From: Planctomycetes bacterium syqfu
GTDB taxonomy: Bacteria; Planctomycetota; Phycisphaerae; Phycisphaerales; Phycisphaeraceae
DNA: 64,000 nucleotides
Reading direction: 5' to 3'
Assembly: GCA_020974905.1 (NCBI GenBank)
Contig: CP087563.1
Coordinates: forward strand, 7,068,001 to 7,132,000
Positions within the stretch are counted from its first letter, which is position 1. Every line of letters begins with the position of its first letter. Below, piece by piece: positions 17,293 through 26,204 of the stretch. The notes under the pieces were generated by a model. That model saw only the letters and a list, made by a program, of their open reading frames with translations. It was not told the DNA's origin and did not search any database. The translations under genes and the position numbers were made by a program.

Positions 17293-18820
17293 AACCTGCC
17301 TTGACTTCTACCACCTGTTTCACAACCGATTTCTTTTTCGACACACCCCATGCCAGCAGGGATGCGACGAGGATGGCTTGCATGCCGATGACAGGGATGC
17401 GGAAGCGTTCCAGGCCTACGAGTTGGGTGGTGAGGATGAAGTAGAGAATGATGCCACCCGCCAGTAGGATGGTTTTGATATTGCGTTGGAATAGCAGGGC
17501 AATGCAGCCGAGAACCATGCCGCCTGCCAATGCGAGATTCCACAGTGTCCAACCGACTGCCAGGTAAAATGCTGTCGGATCATGAATACCTTTGAGTGAG
17601 AAATCACCTTTGAGTAAGCGATCTTTGAGACCAGTGGGTTGGTACAGTCGACCGAAGCGAGCCATCATCGAGCCGGTGGAATGGTCGATGAGGAACTTGA
17701 CGGTGCTCCGAGCCATAAGCTTGCCATAGACCTTGGGATTATTGGTGATCGCTTCCTTGGTCTTCTCGTTCATGGCATCGAACAGGTTGACATTCTCCGG
17801 CGTCTGAGCCAGTTCGAGCATGCGTGCGTGAACCGTTGCGGGCCAATCTTTCTGGAAGTCACCACCTGCCTTGGCAATGTCGATGTAGGTGGTCGTGTAG
17901 AACAGACCATTGATCGAAGGCACGGTACTGATCTTGTATCCCAGACCGATCTGGTGATTGCGATAGATCCAACCCGCAGGCAGAACCAATGAACCGACCA
18001 GGGCACACAATGCTGCTGCGAAGGCTGCCTTGTTGCGAACACAGACACACAGCCAGATCGCGATGGCAAGGCCAAGCAGAATCGAGATCGGCCGGACTAT
18101 CGTCGCTGCACCAATGAGCAGTCCGCCGAGCATCGCCCATGCCAGGTTCTTGTACCCAACCACACACAGACAGATACCGCTCATGAGAATGGTGGTAAAG
18201 AGCGTTTCAGAAAGTACGGATTGAGATGCAAGAATATCCGCCGGATGCATGGCAACGATGACTGCTGCGGTCGTTGCTGCAAGGTTGTGTTTGAGTAGAT
18301 GTCGCGCCAGGATGAACACGATCAGGACATTAAGTCCAGCCAGAAAACACTGGGCAGGAATTGCAGCGGGGGTGGATAATCCCAACCATTCGAAGATGGA
18401 CAGGAAGATCGGGTAACCGGGCGTGCGGAAGACTTCCGGATACATCTGCTGCTTGTTGAGTGGCTCAAGTTCACCGCGTTGTTTACGCAGTTGGAACAGG
18501 GGGATGTGTACCACGCCTGAGTCTTCCGGACCGCGTGCAAAGCTGCCAAACTCTTTGAGCGTCTGAGCCAGTTCGACATAACGGCGGGAGTCCGGTTCGT
18601 AGGCTTGCTTGAAATTGGTAGCAGGTCCGGTGGTGAAGATCAGCAGTCGGATCGCGATGGCAAAGATGATGATCCCCCAGAGAATCACGGAGTTAACGCC
18701 ACTGGTTTGTGGCAACTCTTTGACCACGCCGGGGACGTGCTGCTTGCGTAACCCCAATGGATCGTCGGACACTTGAGCCTCGCTGCTGAGATTCAGATAG
18801 TTCATCATCTGCTCCGTCAT
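17291..18820 (-). CDS. Multispanning glycosyltransferase-like protein (GT39/PMT_2 type)
   Basis: A 509-residue inner-membrane protein with about ten hydrophobic helices from residue 45 onward. After the first helix comes an acidic loop with YEPDSRRYVELAQTL, and further on the FRTPGYPIFLS motif. Both are typical of the lipid-linked sugar transferases of the dolichyl-phosphate-mannose/ArnT superfamily. Such enzymes move a sugar from a polyprenyl carrier to protein, lipid or glycan outside the membrane. The acceptor is unknown. The 45 N-terminal residues are cytoplasmic and polar. It is a single gene, and its stop codon touches the inverted repeat at 17250-17292. Confidence 0.75.
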   Translation of the reverse strand: MTEQMMNYLNLSSEAQVSDDPLGLRKQHVPGVVKELPQTSGVNSVILWGIIIFAIAIRLLIFTTGPATNFKQAYEPDSRRYVELAQTLKEFGSFARGPEDSGVVHIPLFQLRKQRGELEPLNKQQMYPEVFRTPGYPIFLSIFEWLGLSTPAAIPAQCFLAGLNVLIVFILARHLLKHNLAATTAAVIVAMHPADILASQSVLSETLFTTILMSGICLCVVGYKNLAWAMLGGLLIGAATIVRPISILLGLAIAIWLCVCVRNKAAFAAALCALVGSLVLPAGWIYRNHQIGLGYKISTVPSINGLFYTTTYIDIAKAGGDFQKDWPATVHARMLELAQTPENVNLFDAMNEKTKEAITNNPKVYGKLMARSTVKFLIDHSTGSMMARFGRLYQPTGLKDRLLKGDFSLKGIHDPTAFYLAVGWTLWNLALAGGMVLGCIALLFQRNIKTILLAGGIILYFILTTQLVGLERFRIPVIGMQAILVASLLAWGVSKKKSVVKQVVEVKAG

Positions 18821-19247
18821 GCTTTGACACGTTGCATGCTACAACACGTCCGATAGCCGAAACCGGAATACGCGTACAATTGGATTAATCGACATAATCG
18901 TACCCGGGCTTGAATGGCTGCCAATACCCAAAAGGGTTATCAGGCTGTGGTTAGAAGTTTGTGAATGATGTCTATTCGCCCGGTCATACAACGATTGGAC
19001 AGGGCACTGATCATCTTTGCTGTGTGTAAGAGATGATCACTGAGATGTGTGGAGGTAAATGATCAAAACACCAATGAACAACAACCGCTGACCTGCATCC
19101 CAATGCTTTGATGCATCAGGCGAAATCAGCGGTGTGTCAAAGTTTTGTGATGTTGGTTTGCGCGTAGCAGTTCGTTGCAGTGGTATCCGATCAATCCCAG
19201 TTGCCATGCCGGAGATAACATCCAGCCGGACATTGGGCGGGGGGGAA
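18821..19247. other. Gene-free stretch between glycosyltransferase start and rpmH stop
   Basis: No credible gene of normal size is seen. rnpA, which usually follows rpmH, is absent on the minus strand here. The stretch holds a nine-base inverted repeat (TGATCATCT at 19008-19016 and AGATGATCA at 19031-19039). On the plus strand it also has a GGAGG with a ten-codon frame starting at 19060, of doubtful value. The promoter of the minus-strand gene at 18820 should lie near 18821-18900. Confidence 0.5.
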
Positions 19248-19397
19248 TTACCAGTTGCTGCGAACGGTGACGCTGCGACCGGCGCGGCGCTTGGCGTTGA
19301 TGGTCTTGCGACCGTTCTTGGTCTTCATGCGGGCGCGGAAACCAAGTTTACGGGCACGCTTCACATGGCTGCGGCGCTTCTGATAATGCGTCGTCAT
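19248..19397 (-). CDS. rpmH: Large-subunit ribosomal protein bL34
   Basis: A 49-residue, very basic ribosomal protein. Translation of the minus strand gives MTTHYQKRRSHVKRARKLGF and then RARMKTKNGRKTINAKRR, the typical L34 sequence. It binds 23S rRNA in the large subunit. GGAG ten bases before the ATG supports the start. In most bacteria it stands at the head of an rpmH-rnpA-yidC cluster near the origin. Here neither rnpA nor yidC adjoins it, although yidC is 15 kb away. Confidence 0.95.
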   Translation of the reverse strand: MTTHYQKRRSHVKRARKLGFRARMKTKNGRKTINAKRRAGRSVTVRSNW

Positions 19398-19435
19398 GGC
19401 TGATAATCTCCGTCGTCAGGCTTGTCCTTAAGCCC

Positions 19436-22324
19436 TTACTTCATGTCAATGGTCACTGCCTGGTAGGCGGCGTTGTTCCGGTCATCAAGCACGCGTAACG
19501 TGATCACGTGCCGACCTTTGGATAGACCCGATATCATAAACGCTAAATCTTCCTTTGTCGAGTCGAAAATCTGATCTCGCGGTAAAATCGGCTTCCAATT
19601 GTTGTAAGCATCGACAGAATAATGTACTGCAGCAATGTTGGATAACGCGTCAGTCACACCGCCAACCAGCACCAGGCGCCCCTTGTTGATTTCACCCTTG
19701 AGATTTACAAAGACAGGCGGGGTGTTGTCAATGAGGATCGGGTCGCTGGTCCGCACAGCCTTGAGGGACGCGTTGGACGGGTTGTCCAGATCGTCGCTGG
19801 CAATCACACGCAGCAGGTAATGCCCATCGGGAGCCCGGATGGTGTCCCATTCAAAACGATTGCTTTGCAGGCGGTGACGTAACAGAATCCACCGACCACT
19901 GCCACCGATTTGATACTCAAGGCGGTACTGCAATTTGTCGTTGTTTGGATCACTGGCTTTCCAGGTGATCTTGAGTTTGCTTTCGTGTTCCGGCTCCTTG
20001 TTGGGGGCATTGGTGAATGTCGCAGGCGAAGCCGGTTTGGCGGCTGCACCGGACTTTTCATCCGCATAGGCAGCCGTCAACGACTCGACCTGTGGCCGGA
20101 GATTGGGCATCGCAAAATTGGTGGCGATGCGATCGATCACCGGCGTACTTTCGCCATCCCCCTTCAGTGTGATGCGGTACTGCAGATACCGCGCCGAAGG
20201 CGACTTGATTTCATAATCACGGGGAACCAGCGAGTTGTGTTTACTGTCCGGTTCAAACGTCACGGAATCAGACCATTCTGACCACGGCGGCTTGTCCGGG
20301 TCCTGCATGTTGCCACTGCGGGTTTGGATGACAATGGACGTGTTGTCCGGGATGTCCGAGACAAACTGGATATTGCCCCAGCGACTGATCTGGTTGGCAT
20401 CGAGTACATCACTGGTAAACGAACCTTCTGGAGCATAACCCGATGACATGCTGATGATCTGCGCGGGATTGGCGGTGCCCAGAATCAACTTGCCATCTTT
20501 GCTGTGAAGCATGGCAGGAATCTGCTCGGGTTCGAGTTGGGCGACAATGGTCGTTTCCTCCGCAGCCGGATCGACCTGGAAGAGTTGGCCTTCATTACCG
20601 GTGGCTACGATGAGCTTGCCGTCATGAGCAATGAGCTTGAGGATCATGACCGATTCACGGAAGACTTCACTGACAAAGCCATGCTTGGAGATGCGGTATA
20701 CCGCGTTGCCCTTGCCGACGACTTTGCGTTTGCGTACTGGTGTCCGGCGACCGGGTCCGCTGTTGGCTCGACCGGCTGCGGGGCGATTAAGTCCCGTGGG
20801 TTGACCTGCCTGCATGGGTGACATCTGCCCCTCATCACGTGCAGCGAGTAACTGTTCGCGGACCACTTCGCGCAGTGCATCACGTTGGGCGGGTGTCACC
20901 TTGATCACCGTCGGTTGCTTGGGTTGAGCGTCAGCAGACTTATCTTCGGTTGCTTTGGCAGTCGCCTGATCCTTGGTTTCCATGGGTGTTTCATGGTCCA
21001 CCGCATCCTCAGCTTTGACTGCTTGCTCTTTGGCTTCACCACCTTCGGCAGGTTCAGGTGTCGGCGGATTGTGGGGCGGTTCGATGGGCTGCTTGGGAGT
21101 TGATGGCTGTGAAACCTTGGGGCGACCGACTTCCTTATTCGAAGCCTTGGACAAACGCCCGGGACGTGCCTGGTTGGCGTCCGCTGTGCCTGCATAGGTC
21201 GTGCCATCGGGCAACACCAGTAACGCACCGATTTCCGGTTGTTCAGCATCATAGAGAACAAACGCACTAACCTCGCCGGTCGCCTTTTCAGTGAAGCGAT
21301 AGACCAGGCCATCCGTGTCCGTGCCAGCATAAATCCGACCGACCTTGTCTTGCCCAAGACACAGCAGGTTCGTCTGGCTTGCATCGTACAACTCGGTCAC
21401 CGTCGGAGAATAGGTCACCACGATGGGTTCAACTTTTTCGCCTTGCTTCTGGGGCGCATCACCCATCGGCTTGGCAGACTCTTCATCGCTGTCTGATTCG
21501 CTGACCTGCACTTCAGACTTCTGGGGTTGTTCCTGGTCTGCTGTCTTTTCATCATCCTTCTTGGTTGATGGTTTGGAAGCAATGCGGTCGGCGGTGGCAT
21601 CATCCACCGGCATGTCCGTCACCATGTCCGCAGTGGTCTTCTCTTCGATATCCGACGCGTCATGCACTTCAACCTGGATCGGATTTTCATCATCCGAATG
21701 GTCTTCGCTCATCTCCGATTCATCAGCTTTTTCAGACTCAACTTCAGGCTTGGGTTCAGCCATGACCGCTTCATCGCCACGCTTGGCATTAAGCGAGACT
21801 TTGAGCAGCTTGCCTTCGGTACCCGTTGCAAGAATCACGCTGTCGGGGCGGACAATCATGTCCCAGATGTATCGCACATCGGGAAGCTCGATGAGGGTTT
21901 TAATCTCACCTTCAGGAGTCAGGTAGGCCAACCGGCTGGGCGTGCCACTGATACCCAAAAGGAGATTGCCTTCAGCCAATTGATCCAACGTAAAGACCTG
22001 CTCGGTGGGTAACTCAGCGATGACATCGACTTTCTCACCTTTCTTGCGGATGATGGCAGACTGTGGTCCTGATGCAATGTAAATCGAACCGTCATCGGCT
22101 TCATGCATGTCGAAGATGACACTGCCCAGTTCGGGAATCTCATCCATCAAATCTGTTGCAGCAGCAAGTTTAATGTCACCGAGATTGGTAATCAGAACAT
22201 TGTCGGTCACCCCTGATTCAAAGTCCGCCTCGGTGGTGTGTTCCCAGCGTTGCGGGTGAATCGCCATGGCGAGATTGACGGTCAAGCAGGTGATGATGAG
22301 CAGGATGAGTGTGCGTTTGATCAT
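19436..22324 (-). CDS. Large secreted protein with propeller-like repeats and disordered acidic linkers
   Basis: A 962-residue exported protein. Residues 1-21 form a signal peptide ending NLAMA. Residues 45-180 and 300-380 and again 540-680 carry short repeats of the kind DGSIYIAS, EGNLLLGISG and DGKLIVATGNEG, which suggest beta-propeller blades. Between them lie long low-complexity stretches rich in Glu, Asp, Lys, Ser, Pro and Gln (about 185-310 and 390-530). The C-terminal 280 residues look like beta-sandwich domains (WSEWSDSVTF, TPPVFVNLKG). No catalytic motif is seen. It lies in line with the S55-type gene upstream and may be co-transcribed. A structural or binding role outside the inner membrane is inferred. 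Confidence 0.6.
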   Translation of the reverse strand: MIKRTLILLIITCLTVNLAMAIHPQRWEHTTEADFESGVTDNVLITNLGDIKLAAATDLMDEIPELGSVIFDMHEADDGSIYIASGPQSAIIRKKGEKVDVIAELPTEQVFTLDQLAEGNLLLGISGTPSRLAYLTPEGEIKTLIELPDVRYIWDMIVRPDSVILATGTEGKLLKVSLNAKRGDEAVMAEPKPEVESEKADESEMSEDHSDDENPIQVEVHDASDIEEKTTADMVTDMPVDDATADRIASKPSTKKDDEKTADQEQPQKSEVQVSESDSDEESAKPMGDAPQKQGEKVEPIVVTYSPTVTELYDASQTNLLCLGQDKVGRIYAGTDTDGLVYRFTEKATGEVSAFVLYDAEQPEIGALLVLPDGTTYAGTADANQARPGRLSKASNKEVGRPKVSQPSTPKQPIEPPHNPPTPEPAEGGEAKEQAVKAEDAVDHETPMETKDQATAKATEDKSADAQPKQPTVIKVTPAQRDALREVVREQLLAARDEGQMSPMQAGQPTGLNRPAAGRANSGPGRRTPVRKRKVVGKGNAVYRISKHGFVSEVFRESVMILKLIAHDGKLIVATGNEGQLFQVDPAAEETTIVAQLEPEQIPAMLHSKDGKLILGTANPAQIISMSSGYAPEGSFTSDVLDANQISRWGNIQFVSDIPDNTSIVIQTRSGNMQDPDKPPWSEWSDSVTFEPDSKHNSLVPRDYEIKSPSARYLQYRITLKGDGESTPVIDRIATNFAMPNLRPQVESLTAAYADEKSGAAAKPASPATFTNAPNKEPEHESKLKITWKASDPNNDKLQYRLEYQIGGSGRWILLRHRLQSNRFEWDTIRAPDGHYLLRVIASDDLDNPSNASLKAVRTSDPILIDNTPPVFVNLKGEINKGRLVLVGGVTDALSNIAAVHYSVDAYNNWKPILPRDQIFDSTKEDLAFMISGLSKGRHVITLRVLDDRNNAAYQAVTIDMK

Positions 22325-22378
22325 GGTGTTTATTTCAAATTTTAAAATTCTGATCTCTGTTATTCGTAAGCTTGTTTA

Positions 22379-22532
22379 TAAACGCGAAGGTGCGAAGGAC
22401 ACAAAGGTCGCGAAGGTCAAGGCATATCATTTTGATTTAAGACGCAATCTGAAATCATGCCTGTTACTTCAAAAAGTAATATCTCAATTTGCCTTTCTTC
22501 GTGTCCTTCGTGATCTTCGCGTCTTCGTGTTA
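22379..22532. repeat. Empty inverted pair of CGCGAAG-type repeats
   Basis: The left arm is 22379-22424 (TAAACGCGAAGGTGCGAAGG and so on, ending AAGGCA). The right arm is 22490-22532 and, read on the minus strand, starts TAACACGAAGACGCGAAG and also ends AAGGCA. About 65 AT-rich bases separate them. There is no gene inside. It lies between the two large minus-strand secreted-protein genes. Confidence 0.7.
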
Positions 22533-22553
22533 AAAACATAACGCTACTTAATT

Positions 22554-24596
22554 TCAATTTGCTTCCGAACTTTCTTCAGCCAGGTTGGATCGGATGCCGA
22601 CGGTGAACATCACGTTGGTACGAATGACCAGGCCGGCATCAATACTTTTTTCGATCCATTGAGCATACGGCGTTGCTGTCGTTGATGTCGGGTTGGTGAT
22701 CAATGCGACGCGCGAGGAGGGGAGTTGTGGCAGTTCATTCTGGCCGACTGCCAACCCTTTTTCCTTGGTCTGCATGAGCACATACACGCGATCATCGATA
22801 CCTTCATTGATCATCCGCAGGGCTTCAAATAATTGGTCCGTATTGGTGGCCTGCGTGCGATGTGGACGGCTTCCAAGCATCATGGCTGCATAGGTCCGCG
22901 AACCGACAATCAGTAACTGGTAATCACCGTCAGGCGTGTTGGTGGGGATCGGCAGCGTGGTCCGGAACTTCTGCTGCGGCTTGGCGAACGGCAGGATCGT
23001 AAAGTTGATACCCAACTCTCCGCCGGGTGCAATCTCGGTTTGATCCAGTGAGGCTTTGATGATCGAACCAATCTTGAGCGTCGGTTCAACTGTCAGTTCG
23101 ACATCCATGCTTTTAAGTGGGATGGATTCAAAGGCATTGTTGGCCATCAGCGAAATCGGGGGCAGCATTGAAACGAGCATCTCCATCGGGGCGCCGCCGG
23201 GGATGATGCGCTGGATATTCAGTGACTGATCATTCTCAAAGGTGATCTTGGATTTGAGATACACCGTGTTGTACTGTGGTGCACCGGAGATCGCATTCAA
23301 ACTGATGATCGGGAGAATGCCCGAAAGTAACGGCGTGTACTGCGGATCACGGGCAACCTGATACGTGAACGACTTGGCCGGTTGCTGATATTGCTTGACC
23401 TTGACGGTGACGGTGGCGGAGTTGTAATGATGTTCGGGGACCGCAATGACGGCTGCGTTTTCATCGCGGATCATGGTGCCTGTGATGCGGGCACTGCCAC
23501 CGAGTTTGAAGCTGATATCGTTGGAGGGCATGACCAGGTGAATGAAGCCGGTGCCGACGGGCAGGTTGATCGTGCCGATGCCTTGCTTGCCGTCGTTACT
23601 CATGGCATGTCCAAAGCCCAGGATGGTCCCGTCGGTGAGCACATCGGTGACCGTGCCGGTGGCAGCCATGTCGGTATCCCCCCAGGCCAGTGGGACCGAC
23701 AGTGACGAACCGGGCATGAGTTTGAGTTCATCAGGTTTGACCCATGCCGGAAGGTTGCCGTTGGTGGCACCGGCAGGCGCATCGACAGGGTGAATCCCCA
23801 AGGGTTCAAACAGCGGGGCGATCAACTCGGTGAAACCAGCAGGGGCAGCGGTGATGGCCATCGGTGAGAGCATGGACTGTTTGACGGTTGAGGCGTCAAT
23901 GCCGTGCTGCTGGGGTGTGATGATGGTTGCCTGCTGCGTTTGATCTTGACTGGTCTTGGGACCCGCTGCCAATTGTTCGTAAGCACGCAGGAGTTTGATC
24001 TGAGACTCGGGCAGATTCTGCATGGTTGCCAACGCCGTGAGTGTCTGGATCATCTGTTTGGCGGACTGCGGGTTACCTGCTTTGGCGGACTGCTTGATTT
24101 CCTTGAGTGATTCGGTTTGAGCGCGCTTGGCGGTGTCGCGCATCAGTTCAATGGGTTTAACGCCGACGAAACAGTCCTTCGTGCGACCATAGCCAAAGGC
24201 AAAGGCGCCGATGAGTAGACCATTTTTCCCGGGGATGCGCTCAGCTTCGGGAAGGTCCGTGGGCCAGAGATAAATCGGTGAACCACTCATCCCCTGGACG
24301 ACACCGTTTAGCTGCATCCGGTCATCCGGGCAGCGGACCCAGATCGTCCCGACACCGGGCGCGATGCCGTAGTTGGCACTGATGACTTCGACCGCAAAGG
24401 GTTCGATTTTTGTGCCATGGAACACCGATAAGCCATAGCCTGTCATGCCCGGCCGGACTTTGTCCATGGTGAGAATGGGCTGGTTTTTCTCAGGGACATA
24501 GGCTTGTGGAGAGGGAGTTTGACCGGTCACAAATTGCCCGCCCAGCAACAGTGAAAGGATGCAAACGTACATGAGGGAAAACGGATGTCGTTTCAT
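22554..24596 (-). CDS. Secreted SpoIVB peptidase S55-like protein
   Basis: A 680-residue exported protein. A signal peptide (about residues 1-25, ending FVTGQ) is followed by an S55-like domain. VRPGMTGYGLSVFHG is near residue 48, the serine motif GMSGSP near 102-107 and GFGHAMS near 326-331. S55 enzymes such as SpoIVB are serine proteases that act on signalling proteins in the periplasm or forespore space. In this family branch the GMSGSP motif comes first, so activity cannot be assumed. The C-terminal half is beta-rich and may bind partners. It is 29 codons short of nothing obvious and appears intact. The 962-residue secreted protein follows on the same strand. Confidence 0.75.
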   Translation of the reverse strand: MKRHPFSLMYVCILSLLLGGQFVTGQTPSPQAYVPEKNQPILTMDKVRPGMTGYGLSVFHGTKIEPFAVEVISANYGIAPGVGTIWVRCPDDRMQLNGVVQGMSGSPIYLWPTDLPEAERIPGKNGLLIGAFAFGYGRTKDCFVGVKPIELMRDTAKRAQTESLKEIKQSAKAGNPQSAKQMIQTLTALATMQNLPESQIKLLRAYEQLAAGPKTSQDQTQQATIITPQQHGIDASTVKQSMLSPMAITAAPAGFTELIAPLFEPLGIHPVDAPAGATNGNLPAWVKPDELKLMPGSSLSVPLAWGDTDMAATGTVTDVLTDGTILGFGHAMSNDGKQGIGTINLPVGTGFIHLVMPSNDISFKLGGSARITGTMIRDENAAVIAVPEHHYNSATVTVKVKQYQQPAKSFTYQVARDPQYTPLLSGILPIISLNAISGAPQYNTVYLKSKITFENDQSLNIQRIIPGGAPMEMLVSMLPPISLMANNAFESIPLKSMDVELTVEPTLKIGSIIKASLDQTEIAPGGELGINFTILPFAKPQQKFRTTLPIPTNTPDGDYQLLIVGSRTYAAMMLGSRPHRTQATNTDQLFEALRMINEGIDDRVYVLMQTKEKGLAVGQNELPQLPSSRVALITNPTSTTATPYAQWIEKSIDAGLVIRTNVMFTVGIRSNLAEESSEAN

Positions 24597-24656
24597 TAGT
24601 TGAAGCGTAATCTGTTAAGGCGTGATTGACAAGCGATCCTGACATGGGGATACTCA

Positions 24657-24670
24657 AACTTGTACAAGTT
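24657..24670. promoter_or_regulatory. Perfect 14-bp palindrome between divergent genes
   Basis: AACTTGTACAAGTT is a perfect palindrome, 61 bases upstream of the S55-type gene and 217 bases before rnc. It has the form of a dimeric regulator site. The regulator is unknown. Confidence 0.4.
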
Positions 24671-24886
24671 GGCGATCCTTGAGATTGGCCAATTTGTGAG
24701 ATGTTCCTGGAGTTCTCCAGGTGTTTTCCTGCGAAGTTGTGTTGGGAAACCGCCCGGATACCTCCCGGCCCTGGTGTGTGAACACAGTTTTGTCGCTGTG
24801 TCACGTTTTGATGGGCAGGATTGCCATGACGATCCTGCTGCGAACCCGCCCCAGAGAGTACGGAAAGCGACCCGCTACAAGGTATC

Positions 24887-25627
24887 ATGCAAGAACTAGA
24901 ACAAGCACAGAAAGCCCTCGGCTACGAATTCAAGAATCCTGAGATTCTCCGTGAATCCCTCACCCATGCTTCGGTGACGGACAATCGACTTAACAGCAAT
25001 GAACGCCTTGAGTTTCTCGGCGATGCCATTCTCGGCTATGTCATCTGCGAGTATCTCTACGAGAAATTCCCCGAAGAACTCGAAGGTGAACTGACCAAGA
25101 TCAAATCCGCAGTGGTCAGCCGCCGCATCTGCGCCAAGATCAGTGCAAAGCTTAATCTTGGTGAATGCCTCGTCGTCGGCAAAGGCATGACCGGCCGATC
25201 CGCCTTGCCCCAGAGTATTCTTGCGGGTGTATACGAATCGGTGATTGCTGCGATTTACATCGACGGTGGTATGGAGCCTGCCCGCGCGTTTATCCTCAAG
25301 CACATGGTCAAACGCATCGACGAAGCTGCAACGTCCAACCATCAGCAGAATTTCAAGAGTGCGTTGCAACATTATGCTCAGCGTGCACTCCCCAGCAATC
25401 CGACTTATCTCCTGCTCGACGAAAAGGGCCCGGATCACAGCAAGTGTTTTGAAGTCTGCGTGGAGATTGATGGCCGCCGTTTCGAATCCGCCTGGGCCAA
25501 CTCCAAGAAGGAAGCCGAACAGTCCGCTGCCAAAGCAGCACTGATGCAACTGGGCATGCTCGAAGAAGACGAAGACGGCGTACTCATGCTCAAAGACGAA
25601 CCGGAAGAAGCAGGTTCGGGGATTTGA
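24887..25627 (+). CDS. rnc: Ribonuclease III
   Basis: This 246-residue double-strand-specific endoribonuclease matures rRNA and cuts structured RNAs. The signature NERLEFLGDAILG is at residues 38-50, with E39, E42 and D46. The second catalytic region reads ILAGVYESVIAAIYIDGG: Glu117 is kept, but residue 114, Asp in the Escherichia coli enzyme, is Gly here. A double-stranded-RNA-binding domain covers about residues 160-228, followed by a short acidic tail. Length is normal. The ATG is the first in frame with the conserved N-terminus. The HNH gene follows 16 bases later. Confidence 0.95.
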   Translation: MQELEQAQKALGYEFKNPEILRESLTHASVTDNRLNSNERLEFLGDAILGYVICEYLYEKFPEELEGELTKIKSAVVSRRICAKISAKLNLGECLVVGKGMTGRSALPQSILAGVYESVIAAIYIDGGMEPARAFILKHMVKRIDEAATSNHQQNFKSALQHYAQRALPSNPTYLLLDEKGPDHSKCFEVCVEIDGRRFESAWANSKKEAEQSAAKAALMQLGMLEEDEDGVLMLKDEPEEAGSGI

Positions 25628-25643
25628 ATCTTACGGGGATGTT

Positions 25644-26204
25644 ATGGCAATTTATAACACCGGATCGGATGCAGCGAACACTGCAGTCAGAGCATTCTTG
25701 ACGCAAGTTGGCGAACATTATCTTGGATCAAAATTTAATACCGCAAGTGGCAAAGGAAAAGCAATTTGGCTTTCAATACGTGACGAAGTTTTTGAAGGCA
25801 AGTGTGCTTATTGTGGTACGTCGTCAGCTACACTTCAAATTGAGCATCTCATGATGTTTAATCGAGCTGAGTACGGACTACATCATCCTGGCAATATTGT
25901 TCCCTGTTGTAAACTATGCAATAAGCGGAACAAGAATCTACATGGTGAGTACCTGAGTTGGAAGGACCATTTACATGTTATCTGCGAAAAACAAGATGCT
26001 TTAGAACAATTTCAGATACGAAAAAAGCGAATAGAAGAGCATATATCAAATTTTGACTATCCCAATTTAAATGACAACGAACGTCATGCTATTCGTGTTA
26101 TAGCAAATAGCCTTTATGAGAATATCAAGGCTGAGTTAGAAAAATCAAAATCGATGTACAAGCAGTTGGATAGTGCTTTTGTACGTCAATCAGATACTGT
26201 TTAA
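25644..26204 (+). CDS. HNH endonuclease-like protein
   Basis: A 186-residue protein with an HNH nuclease core. It has CAYCGTSSATLQIEHLMMFN near residues 53-72, then HHPGNIVPCCKLCNKRNKN near 82-100, giving two Cys pairs for structural zinc and a conserved His. The rest is helical. Such proteins cut DNA and occur in mobile elements and defence systems. The gene is strongly AT-rich compared with rnc before it. Its stop codon directly abuts the stop codon of the convergent gene at 26205. That suggests a foreign gene placed in a tight gap. No repeat arms like those of the other AT-rich orphans are seen. GGGGAT before the ATG may serve as ribosome binding site. Confidence 0.8.
   Translation: MAIYNTGSDAANTAVRAFLTQVGEHYLGSKFNTASGKGKAIWLSIRDEVFEGKCAYCGTSSATLQIEHLMMFNRAEYGLHHPGNIVPCCKLCNKRNKNLHGEYLSWKDHLHVICEKQDALEQFQIRKKRIEEHISNFDYPNLNDNERHAIRVIANSLYENIKAELEKSKSMYKQLDSAFVRQSDTV

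Noticed and set aside
19060-19092. Ten-codon plus-strand frame with GGAGG, MIKTPMNNNR
   Set aside because: Too short to support without conservation, and no attenuator structure follows it toward a plus-strand gene.
24706-24721. CCTGGAG/CTCCAGG inverted repeat
   Set aside because: The two-base loop cannot form a stable hairpin as RNA, and no protein site is implied.
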